Of a stretch of 9,039 nucleotides of DNA, positions 1 to 6,099 are shown piece by piece (positions within the stretch are counted from its first letter, which is position 1; each line of letters starts with the position of its first letter). Under the pieces are notes generated by a model that had not been told where the DNA came from, did no database searches, and saw only the letters and a program-made list of their open reading frames with translations. The translations under genes and the position numbers were made by a program. Where the stretch lies: assembly GCA_002329445.1 (NCBI GenBank), contig DCTU01000056.1:2601-11639 (forward strand). Direction: 5' to 3'. Origin of the DNA: a bacterium UBP9_UBA1432. Lineage in GTDB: Bacteria > Vulcanimicrobiota > Xenobia > Xenobiales > Xenobiaceae.

Positions 1-107
1 CCTTTGCCGACGCCCTGCTGTGGGCCCAGGCGCGGGAACTGGACCAGCCGATCTGGACCTTCGACAAAGACTTCCCCATGGACGGCGTACAAATCCGGAG
101 GCCCTGA
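1..107 (+). CDS. PIN-domain-like protein, C-terminal fragment (5' end outside window)
   Basis: Reading from base 3, the plus strand encodes 34 residues ending in TGA at 105-107. The fragment begins FADALLWAQAREL and contains TFDKDF. In PIN-domain ribonucleases, including VapC-type toxins, the last conserved acidic motif is an 'ADALxxAxA' helix followed by a strand reading 'TFDxDF', and the fragment matches that pattern. The Asp residues of those two segments would be metal ligands of the nuclease site. The N-terminal part and any antitoxin partner lie outside the window, so a toxin-antitoxin role is only inferred. The gene converges on the minus-strand yraN homologue across a 137-base gap. 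The fragment is short, so the family call rests on about 25 informative residues. Confidence 0.6.
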   Translation, partial: FADALLWAQARELDQPIWTFDKDFPMDGVQIRRP

Positions 108-108
108 G

Positions 109-121
109 GGGCGTCACGCCC
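109..121. terminator. short GC hairpin between convergent genes, weak terminator candidate
   Basis: GGGCG-TCA-CGCCC forms a 5-bp stem with a 3-base loop, starting two bases after the stop of the PIN-like gene. No T-run follows on either strand, so intrinsic termination is doubtful. It lies in the 108-244 gap between the convergent genes, where I see no other structure or gene. Confidence 0.2.
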
Positions 122-244
122 AGGCCCTGACACCGAGCACAAAGACCCCCCCCAGCCCAAGGACGTGACGATGCCTGCCACTGAAGTCGCCAGCATGGAG
201 CCGATCGCCGACCTGGCGCAGGATCCCTTCCCCTCCCGCCCCCC

Positions 245-601
245 TCAGAACGCGTCTTCCAGGTGTTCGAGAGTGAAGGCTCCGGGGCGGCCCAGGACCT
301 CTACCACGTCGAAGCGCACCTGGCGAGCCGGGGGGTTGCGCTCGGCCAGGTAGTGGGCGGCCAGGCGGCGCAGGCGGGCCTGCTTGGTCGGGGTGACGGC
401 CTCGGCGGGGCGGCCGAAGGCGGTGCCGGAGCGGGTCTTGACCTCGACGATCACCAGCGTGCGGCCGACCACGGCCACCAGGTCGATCTCGCCGACCGGG
501 CAACGGTAGTTGCGCTCCAGGATCCTCAGGCCCCTCGCCTGGAGGAAGCTCGCGGCGGCCTCCTCCCCGGCGCGGGCCAGCCGACCTCTCCAGTCCGACA
601 T
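245..601 (-). CDS. yraN: YraN/UPF0102 family nuclease-fold protein
   Basis: This encodes 118 residues, the usual size for the UPF0102 (YraN) family. The family has a restriction-endonuclease-like fold and its cellular role is poorly defined. The hallmark acidic core is visible: GEIDL at residues 37-41 and VEVKTR around 52-57, which would supply the E/D...ExK metal site. The following segment, TAFGRPAEAVTPTKQARL, is typical of the family. I chose the ATG at 601 because the protein then begins MSDWRGRLARAGEEAA, as in homologues, and a purine-rich GGCAGGAAG lies directly upstream. An in-frame start at 655 would add 18 residues unlike the family. It follows the radical SAM gene by 94 bases on the same strand. 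Family membership is firm; function is not established. Confidence 0.92.
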   Translation of the reverse strand: MSDWRGRLARAGEEAAASFLQARGLRILERNYRCPVGEIDLVAVVGRTLVIVEVKTRSGTAFGRPAEAVTPTKQARLRRLAAHYLAERNPPARQVRFDVVEVLGRPGAFTLEHLEDAF

Positions 602-635
602 CTTCCTGCCCCCGAACCCAGGGCGTGACGTCAGG

Positions 636-689
636 TGCAACAACCCCGGACACAAGGTTTCCCCCTCGCGCCAAGGCGTTCCTCCGGGG
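636..689 (-). terminator. possible terminator after the radical SAM gene
   Basis: Six bases beyond the radical SAM stop codon, CCCCGGA (683-689) can pair with TCCGGGG (644-650, read on the minus strand). The long loop contains its own small CGCC/GGCG hairpin (669-678). The minus-strand sequence after the stem reads TTGTTG, a poor T-tract. The long loop makes this only a weak candidate; if it does not terminate, yraN is co-transcribed with the upstream gene. Confidence 0.25.
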
Positions 690-695
690 CAGCCT

Positions 696-2126
696 TCAGC
701 CGCGCCGGAACAGCTCGACCACGCGGCCGAACGCGTTGGCCACCTGGTCCCACGAGCGCATCCGGCCCAGGGCCCCGGCCAGCACCCTCGGGCGCAGGTA
801 GAACTCGCGCATGGCCCGCCGCTGCAAGGCTCGAAGCCGGTCCGCCGGCAGCTCCGAGAGGCCCTCCACCGCGCGATAGAAGAAGAAGTCTTCCCAGGGG
901 ATGGCCTCGCCCCGGCGGGCCCGATACTCCTCCCACAGGGCCGAACCGGGGAGCGGCATGCAGCAGGTGAAGGTCACGTGGTCCAGGGGCAGCTCCTTGG
1001 CGAAGCGGATGCTCTGGAGGATCTCCTCCTCGGTCTCGGTCGGGTACCCCAGCATGAAGAAGCCGGTCACCGACATCGAGGTGGTCTTCTTGATCAGGCG
1101 GACCTTCTGGGCGATCAGGTCCCGGGAGAGGGACTTCTCGATCAACTTCAGGATCCGGTCGCTTCCCGACTCGATGCCGACGGCCAGCGAGTGGAAGCCG
1201 ACCCGCTCCATGGCCTGGAGGACCTCGGCATCCAGGGTGTCCAGCCGGACCCCGTTGGGCAACGCCAGGGCCATGCCGAGGCGAGCCTGGTGCAGGCGCT
1301 TGCAGAACTCCAGGACGTAGCCGCGGCGAAGCGTGAAATTGTCGTCCTCGATGTGGATCTCGCGGACTCCGTGGGTCTCGGCCAGCATCCGGATCTCGGC
1401 CAGGACGTCCCCGACGCTGCGTTGGCGGAACTGCCGCGTGCCCACCGCCTGGGTGGCGCAGAACGTGCACGCGAAGGGGCACCCGCGCGAGGTGACCAGA
1501 GGAGCCGACGGGGCCTGACGGCAGACCAGGCCGTGGGGGGCCACCGGATAGGAGGCTGGGGGCATGAGCTCCCAGGCGGGGAATCCGAGGCCGTCGAGGT
1601 CTCGGACCGGAGGGTTGGGGTTGACCCGCACCTCACCCCCGTGGCGCCACACCAGACCCGGAACCTGGGCCAGGAGCGCGGGGTCCTGGCGCTGCAGCGC
1701 GGAGAGGCGAGCCAGGTCCGCCAGGCCCCTCTCGGCCTCGCCCGCGAAGCCGAAGTCGGCCTGCGGGAAACCCTCCATCGTGCCCACCGGGTCGCCGCTG
1801 ACATGGGCTCCCCCCACGACCAGCACGGTGTCGGGCGAGATCTGCCGCCACAAATCCAGATGCCGCCGGACCGCCGCCAGTTCGGGGGTGAACATCTGCA
1901 CCCCGGCCAGATCGAAGCAGTCCTCCCCGACCACGCGGGCGAAACCGTTCCAATCCAGGCGGTCTCGGCCCGGGTCGCAGATCGTCACCCGGTGCCCTTC
2001 CTCCTGCAGAGCCCGCGCCAGGTACCCCAGCCCCAGAGGGGGAAGGACCGCGTGGCGGACCAGCACGATGGGCTTGTACAGCAGGATGTTCAGGGGCTGC
2101 GTGGGGCCCGAAGCCTCGCCTTCCAA
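696..2126 (-). CDS. B12-binding-domain radical SAM enzyme
   Basis: This encodes 476 residues. Residues about 12-135 form a Rossmann-like cobalamin-binding domain, with PPLGLGYLARAL at 29-40 and VVGGAHVSG at 103-111. The classical DxHxxG cobalamin motif is not evident, as in many radical SAM/B12 proteins. A GFPAWELMP linker (181-189) leads into the radical SAM barrel, with the iron-sulfur CxxxCxxC at C216, C220 and C223. Other class features are EDDNFT (260-265), GIESGSD (317-323) and the PLPGSALWEEY stretch (391-401). Enzymes of this class reductively cleave S-adenosylmethionine and often methylate or rearrange unactivated carbons in lipids, hopanoids, tetrapyrroles or natural products. The substrate here is unknown. 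The start is TTG at 2126, preceded at 7 bases by GGGAGG; no ATG or GTG fits the domain start. It lies 103 bases after the second SGNH gene on the same strand. Confidence 0.9.
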   Translation of the reverse strand: MEGEASGPTQPLNILLYKPIVLVRHAVLPPLGLGYLARALQEEGHRVTICDPGRDRLDWNGFARVVGEDCFDLAGVQMFTPELAAVRRHLDLWRQISPDTVLVVGGAHVSGDPVGTMEGFPQADFGFAGEAERGLADLARLSALQRQDPALLAQVPGLVWRHGGEVRVNPNPPVRDLDGLGFPAWELMPPASYPVAPHGLVCRQAPSAPLVTSRGCPFACTFCATQAVGTRQFRQRSVGDVLAEIRMLAETHGVREIHIEDDNFTLRRGYVLEFCKRLHQARLGMALALPNGVRLDTLDAEVLQAMERVGFHSLAVGIESGSDRILKLIEKSLSRDLIAQKVRLIKKTTSMSVTGFFMLGYPTETEEEILQSIRFAKELPLDHVTFTCCMPLPGSALWEEYRARRGEAIPWEDFFFYRAVEGLSELPADRLRALQRRAMREFYLRPRVLAGALGRMRSWDQVANAFGRVVELFRRG

Positions 2127-2133
2127 GACAGAT

Positions 2134-2139
2134 CCTCCC
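2134..2139 (-). promoter_or_regulatory. ribosome binding site that fixes the TTG start of the radical SAM gene
   Basis: On the minus strand GGGAGG lies 7 bases before TTG at 2126. Translation from this codon begins a few residues before the first beta strand of the B12-binding domain. The longer open frame upstream reads into unrelated sequence opposite the preceding gene. Confidence 0.75.
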
Positions 2140-2229
2140 TTCCGCAGAATCCTGGAACCTCTCCAGACCTGGGTCCGACCTTCAAAGCGCTCCGAGAATC
2201 TCCCGAACCCGCCCGGGTGTCGCCGCCAC

Positions 2230-3825
2230 TCAGCGAGAGCGGGCGGAGGGTGCCAGGTCCGCCTCCCCAGGCCCGTCACCTCGGACCTCCACGAAGCGGA
2301 CCAGACGCTCCAACCGGGGATCCCGACCTCCCAGGCGCAGAAACCGGGCATACGCCTGGACGGCTTCGGGGCCCTGATTCGAGGCCAGCAGGGCGTGGCC
2401 CAGGTTCCTCCACAACACCGCGCGCCGAGGCTCCTCCTGACAAGCTCTGCGATACCAGGCGACGGCCTGCTCGGCCTTCCTCTCGCTGAAGGCCAGATGA
2501 CCGCGGGCCACCTGACCCTCCAGGGTCGTCTCCGGGGGCATGCGGCGTCGGAACTGCGCGTGCGTCCAGGGGAAGCGCTCGGACTTCCAGTCGGGCGCTG
2601 GGGTGAGCAGGTTCTGAGGGGTGGGAGGCAGGACGCTGTCCTCGTCCAGCAGATCCACCCTCTCCAGATCGGCCGGATCGCCAACCGGAGGGGCCAGGCC
2701 GCGTGCCGCCGGCGGGAGCAGTCCCTCATGGTCCAGGAAGGCCTCCAACAATCCAGCAAAGGCCCGGTTCCCCGGAGGCGAGAGATGGCAGTTGTCGTAG
2801 AAGAGGTTCTCGTCCGCCAGACCGCTGGGGCTCGCCCGGCGCAGCGCCTCCATCCCCTCCATGACCGGCACCCCGGCCTCCTGGCCAAACTCACGGATCA
2901 ACGCGGCGATCGAGGGCAAGGTCCGAAAAGGCCGAGGATCCAGCTCGACGGCCTGCTGAAGGCTGGCCAGGGCCCGGTCCCGACGTCCTTCCTGAAGAAG
3001 CCGGACGCCGGACTCGTAGGCTTCCCAGGCCCTCAGCCAGGGCGAGCCCTCGTTCCAGTCGGGGGCGACGAAGGGCGGCCACATCTCGTTGCTGGGGTCG
3101 AGGACCAGGACCAGGGGAATCCCGGCCTGGCGACAGAGGCGGACCAGTTCCCCCAGGTTCCGCTTCAGGACGGGCCGGACCAGGTCGATGTGTTCGGGGC
3201 CCAGAGGCTTGACGCGGGATTCGGGGACGGGGGGGGCAGAATCCAGCCGGGGAGTCGCCGCGACCTGGGCGGTCAGGAACCGATAGAGAGCGAAGCGCTC
3301 GAAGGCCTGCCGCCAGGACTCCACCCTCGGGCTCCAGTTCGGGTTCTCGGAGGAGTACATGCGAAGGCGCAGCGTCTCGTTGATCCCCAGGGCACAGACC
3401 ACCAGGCCCGGGCGCATCTCGGGCAGGGCCTGGCGCAGGACCTCGAGGCTGTCCAGCAGATCCATGGCCGCGAAGGCCCCGTTGACCACCTCCACGGGAC
3501 GCCCGGCGTCGTCCAGGCGGGCCTGCAGGAGCCCGGGATAGGAACCGAACCGGGTCGTCCCATAGCCGAAGGGTGACGAGCCTCCCAGGACCAGCACCCG
3601 CAGCACCCCCTCTTGCGGCTCAGGCACCACCGGCTGCCCCGACCTGGTCAGGAGGACCCCGGGAATCCCGACACCAGGGCCCAGGGCATGAGGCATCCCC
3701 CGGCGCAGGGGCATCGGAAGCGGATCCCGCCGGGGTGCCCGGGGCTCCATGAGGAGGCTGGCCAGGCTCAGGAGGGCCAGCGCCAGGAGGAGGGCCTTCA
3801 GGATGCGACAGGACGCCCGCTTCAC
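2230..3825 (-). CDS. membrane-anchored SGNH hydrolase with TPR repeats (second of tandem pair)
   Basis: This encodes 531 residues. The N-terminus is a short basic stretch and then a hydrophobic helix (about 9-26), suggesting a signal anchor with the rest outside the cytoplasm. SGNH/GDSL blocks follow: VLVLGGSS (77-84, nucleophile probably S83), NGA (115-117), GINE (147-150, in place of GxND) and DNCH (344-347, the Asp-His pair). Between the third and last blocks lies an NEMWPP motif (246-251) and a TPR-like helical pair (about 269-298). Two further TPR-like repeats occupy about 435-496. SGNH enzymes hydrolyse or transfer acyl esters; the substrate here is unknown. GTG at 3825 is preferred because AAGGAGG lies 5 bases upstream, inside the 22-base gap after the previous gene. 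The ATG at 3897 would overlap that gene by 50 bases and has no better site. It is paralogous to the preceding gene. Confidence 0.82.
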   Translation of the reverse strand: MKRASCRILKALLLALALLSLASLLMEPRAPRRDPLPMPLRRGMPHALGPGVGIPGVLLTRSGQPVVPEPQEGVLRVLVLGGSSPFGYGTTRFGSYPGLLQARLDDAGRPVEVVNGAFAAMDLLDSLEVLRQALPEMRPGLVVCALGINETLRLRMYSSENPNWSPRVESWRQAFERFALYRFLTAQVAATPRLDSAPPVPESRVKPLGPEHIDLVRPVLKRNLGELVRLCRQAGIPLVLVLDPSNEMWPPFVAPDWNEGSPWLRAWEAYESGVRLLQEGRRDRALASLQQAVELDPRPFRTLPSIAALIREFGQEAGVPVMEGMEALRRASPSGLADENLFYDNCHLSPPGNRAFAGLLEAFLDHEGLLPPAARGLAPPVGDPADLERVDLLDEDSVLPPTPQNLLTPAPDWKSERFPWTHAQFRRRMPPETTLEGQVARGHLAFSERKAEQAVAWYRRACQEEPRRAVLWRNLGHALLASNQGPEAVQAYARFLRLGGRDPRLERLVRFVEVRGDGPGEADLAPSARSR

Positions 3826-3830
3826 CCCGA

Positions 3831-3837
3831 CCTCCTT
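3831..3837 (-). promoter_or_regulatory. ribosome binding site selecting the GTG start of the second SGNH gene
   Basis: AAGGAGG on the minus strand ends 5 bases before GTG at 3825. It sits between the stop of the first SGNH gene (3848) and this start, consistent with one transcript carrying both genes. Confidence 0.7.
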
Positions 3838-3847
3838 CGCATGCCTC

Positions 3848-5554
3848 TCAGGGTCTCCTTGGAGGCGCTGCCGGAGGTCTGCCCGGGGAAGGCGCAACCC
3901 GGGAGGCCTGTCGAGCCTTCAGGATCTCGACCAGGTGGGGGTCCTGCCCCCCCCGGCGCAGGAACTCTTCCCAGCAGTCCAGCGCCTCACCCAGTTGACC
4001 GGCCTGGGCCAGCGCGTGCCCCAGGTTGCGCCACAGGACCGCGCGTTCCGGAGCTGCTGCCAGGGCCTTGCGGTAATGCTCGACGGCCAGTTCCGGCTTC
4101 AATCCCAGATAGGCCAGGTGTCCTTGCAGGACCTCCTGGCGCAGGGCGTCGCCAGACGGCTTCGAGCGGAGCTCGGCAACGTGGCCCGCGGGATGCTGGA
4201 AGGCTCTCTGTTCCCATCCCATCTTCACGATCAGCTCTCGGGGCAGGAAATCCCAGTTCCGGGGAGCCTGCCCGGCATCGGGACGGAAGTCGTCGTGTCC
4301 CTGGAAGGCCTCCAGATCCAGAGGGTCGCTTCGGGGGGACAAAAGCGGCTGCGACGGCGCAGGCAGGACCCCCTGGCTCTTCAGCAGGCCCACCAGTTCC
4401 CGAGCCACCGCCCGATTGGCCTCGGGCAGGTAGTGGCAGTGATCCAGGAAGAGCTGGTCTCCGAGGATCGGGCCGTGGCTTCGGCGCAGGCTGGCCGGGA
4501 CGTCCAGGAAGAGCGCGCCCGAGGCCCGGGCCGCCCTCTCCGCCCTCCCGCCCTGGGAGGGCAGGGTCCTGACAGGGGCGGGGTCCAGCTCCACCGCCGC
4601 CGAGAGGTGGACCGCCGCCTCGTCGTCTCTTCCCTCGCGGACCAGGAGCTGCCCCAGGGCAAAGCGGGCCCAGGCCTGGTCGGGATGCCGGCGGACATGG
4701 TCCTCGAGGAACTCGACCAGACGCCCCTCCTCGAAGGCCTTCTCCAGATCGGCCTGCAGGACGGTCGAGTCCTGGGGGAAGGGATCCCTCGGGGGGAACA
4801 TCTCGTTGACGGCCAGCGAGCTCAGGACCACCGGCACCCCGCGAGCCCGACCCGCCCTCCCCATCGCAGCCAGGTTCCGCTCATAGCGGTCCTCGACCAG
4901 GGGCACATCCTCCCGATCCACCCTCGAGGTGAGCTGGAAGATCGCCATCCCGGCCGCGCCGAGGGGCGGAGAGGGCCTCTGGAAGCGCGGTGCCAGCCAG
5001 CGGTACAGGGCCAGGTGGTCGAGGGCCAGGCGGACCTTCTCGGCCCCGGCGCTCCAATGGGGGTTGAGCTGCTTGTGGATCAGGAGCCTGAAGAACTCGT
5101 TGTTCCCGCCGTGATGGACCACCAGATCGGGTTGCAGCGTCTCGAAGGATTCCAGGAGATACTGCAACTGCTGGCCCGAGTCGGAGCCGGGCACGCCGCC
5201 GTTGATGGTCTCGACGGCGATCCCCTCCTCGTGCAGCAGGCGTTGCAGGTGGCCCGGGATGCTCTGGAAGGGGACCACCCCTCCCCCGCGCAGGGCCGAA
5301 CTGCCCAAGAGGAGGATCCGGAAGGGGCCACCAGGACGTGGAGGCGGGATGGGGTCGCCCATGGCGGTCAGGGCCAGACCGGACTCATCGGGCCGCAGCA
5401 TCGCCAGGGGCCACTCTTTGCGGTAGGGCATCAGCTCGGGATTCCGAGGAGGAGCCCGGCGTTCGGCGAGCTGATTGAGCAGGAGCAGGAGCCCCAGGGC
5501 TACAAGAGCCGCCCGGAGAGACCCGAGCCAGGGGCGCCGCTGCATCAAAGCCAT
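3848..5554 (-). CDS. membrane-anchored SGNH hydrolase with TPR repeats (first of tandem pair)
   Basis: This encodes 568 residues. A basic N-terminus and one hydrophobic helix (about 11-29) predict an anchored extracytoplasmic protein. SGNH blocks are LLLGSSA (81-87, nucleophile probably S85), NGG (118-120), GNNE (150-153) and LDHCH (370-374, with D371 and H374). The GNNE form of block III is one I associate with TPR-bearing SGNH proteins. A helical TPR-like segment (about 268-325) sits between NEMFPP (250-255) and the last catalytic block. Two more TPR-like repeats lie at about 475-535, followed by a proline-rich tail. Architecture and motifs match the next gene, showing duplication. Both ATG at 5554 and ATG at 5545 lack a good ribosome binding site; the first is kept as the longest frame. 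A strong terminator lies between this gene and the small gene upstream. The substrate is unknown; an acylesterase or acyltransferase acting in the envelope is likely. Confidence 0.82.
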   Translation of the reverse strand: MALMQRRPWLGSLRAALVALGLLLLLNQLAERRAPPRNPELMPYRKEWPLAMLRPDESGLALTAMGDPIPPPRPGGPFRILLLGSSALRGGGVVPFQSIPGHLQRLLHEEGIAVETINGGVPGSDSGQQLQYLLESFETLQPDLVVHHGGNNEFFRLLIHKQLNPHWSAGAEKVRLALDHLALYRWLAPRFQRPSPPLGAAGMAIFQLTSRVDREDVPLVEDRYERNLAAMGRAGRARGVPVVLSSLAVNEMFPPRDPFPQDSTVLQADLEKAFEEGRLVEFLEDHVRRHPDQAWARFALGQLLVREGRDDEAAVHLSAAVELDPAPVRTLPSQGGRAERAARASGALFLDVPASLRRSHGPILGDQLFLDHCHYLPEANRAVARELVGLLKSQGVLPAPSQPLLSPRSDPLDLEAFQGHDDFRPDAGQAPRNWDFLPRELIVKMGWEQRAFQHPAGHVAELRSKPSGDALRQEVLQGHLAYLGLKPELAVEHYRKALAAAPERAVLWRNLGHALAQAGQLGEALDCWEEFLRRGGQDPHLVEILKARQASRVAPSPGRPPAAPPRRP

Positions 5555-5682
5555 CCGGCCCGTTTTCGGATGCCCCTCAGCGAAGTCCTTTACCAGGCCC
5601 CCGGGGAACGCCCCCGGACCGAGGGTCCCGGTGGAGAGCCCTCAAGCGACGGGAGGGTCTTGCGCGAAGCCGGATCCCCCCC

Positions 5683-5722
5683 AAGAATCGCGAGGGGCCC
5701 GGTTCGTCCCGGGCCCCTCGCG
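5683..5722 (-). terminator. strong rho-independent terminator after the small helical-protein gene
   Basis: CGCGAGGGGCCCGG pairs perfectly with CCGGGCCCCTCGCG (14 bp; arms 5709-5722 and 5689-5702) around a 6-base loop (5703-5708). On the minus strand ATTCTT follows the stem. It begins 17 bases after the stop codon of the 78-residue gene. It should end most transcripts from that gene and insulate or attenuate the SGNH genes downstream. Confidence 0.85.
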
Positions 5723-5739
5723 CACGGGGAGGTCCCCCA

Positions 5740-5976
5740 TCAGGAGCGGATGTACTCGTCCCACTTGTTGAACATCTTGTCCTGGGTCTTGGCCTTGTTG
5801 ACCGTGACGTCCTGTTGGATCTCGAAGATCTTGGTCTGGGTGTCCTGCAGGATCTTCCAACGCTCCATCTGCTGCTTCTGGGCGTCGGCGCCAATCTGGG
5901 TCTGGATGGTCTGGGCCTGCTGATAGTCCGACATGTACATCTGGAATTGAGCGACAGAATTGGCCTGTCCGATCAT
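5740..5976 (-). CDS. small glutamine-rich helical protein of unknown function
   Basis: This encodes 78 residues. I do not recognise a family. There is no signal peptide, membrane helix, cysteine, histidine or proline. Sixteen of the 78 residues are glutamine, concentrated in the first two thirds, and spaced Ile, Val and Met residues (for example I24, I28, I42, I50, I53, V57) suggest one or two long amphipathic or coiled-coil helices. Tryptophans are at 40 and 72 and the end reads FNKWDEYIRS. ATG at 5976 is chosen because AGGAAGGAG lies 9 bases upstream; the in-frame TTG two codons earlier is only 3 bases from that site. The gene has its own AT-richer leader and a very strong terminator, so it looks like a single, well-expressed transcript. 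It lies between a two-component operon and the SGNH pair. A structural, export-chaperone or partner protein is possible but unproven. Confidence 0.85.
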   Translation of the reverse strand: MIGQANSVAQFQMYMSDYQQAQTIQTQIGADAQKQQMERWKILQDTQTKIFEIQQDVTVNKAKTQDKMFNKWDEYIRS

Positions 5977-6099
5977 TTTCAAATTCTCCTTCCTGGCTGT
6001 TCTATCAATCCATCACTTCCAAAGGCGGAAATATCTAGAACACCAAGATAAGGATGACCTCAAGAACAGGTATCGGAATCCCATTGCAAGAACAGAGAT
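5977..6099 (-). promoter_or_regulatory. AT-richer leader of the small-protein gene with strong ribosome binding site
   Basis: This 123-base gap between the kinase stop and the small gene is visibly richer in A and T than its surroundings. It probably holds the promoter. The ribosome binding site AGGAAGGAG is at 5986-5994. I could not place a convincing sigma-70 pair: TTGAGG near 6055-6060 has only a poorly matched TAGATA about 20 bases downstream. No terminator hairpin is obvious after the kinase, so read-through from the two-component operon is also possible. Confidence 0.45.
6061..6095 (-). repeat. 9-base direct repeat CTGTTCTTG in the leader
   Basis: CTGTTCTTG occurs twice on the minus strand, at 6061-6069 and 6087-6095, with starts 26 bases apart. 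The pair lies just after the kinase stop codon and upstream of the small-protein gene. It could be a regulator binding site, but the spacing is not the roughly 11-base spacing usual for PhoB/OmpR boxes, and chance cannot be excluded. Confidence 0.4.

Noticed and set aside
165..353. Plus-strand 62-codon frame starting in the 108-244 gap
   Set aside because: More than half of it lies antisense to the yraN homologue, it has no ribosome binding site, and its sequence shows no domain.
626..633. TGACGTCA palindrome upstream of the yraN homologue
   Set aside because: An isolated 8-base palindrome with no second copy or promoter context; chance is the simplest explanation in GC-rich DNA.
2127..2894. 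Extended N-terminus for the radical SAM protein (open frame back to 2894)
   Set aside because: The extension runs out of frame through the SGNH gene and has no relation to the B12-binding domain. The TTG at 2126 has a proper ribosome binding site.
5615..5640. Small hairpin GGACC-GAG-GGTCC upstream of the first SGNH gene
   Set aside because: Only a 5-bp stem with a 3-base loop and no T-run or conserved riboswitch-like elements; not distinguishable from background.
510..5923. Very long plus-strand open frames (510-2489, 1564-3576, 3749-5923) opposite the minus-strand genes
   Set aside because: They lie antisense to genes with clear domain motifs, are very rich in Pro, Arg, Gly and Gln, and show no recognisable motif. 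GC-rich genes commonly leave long stop-free frames on the opposite strand.
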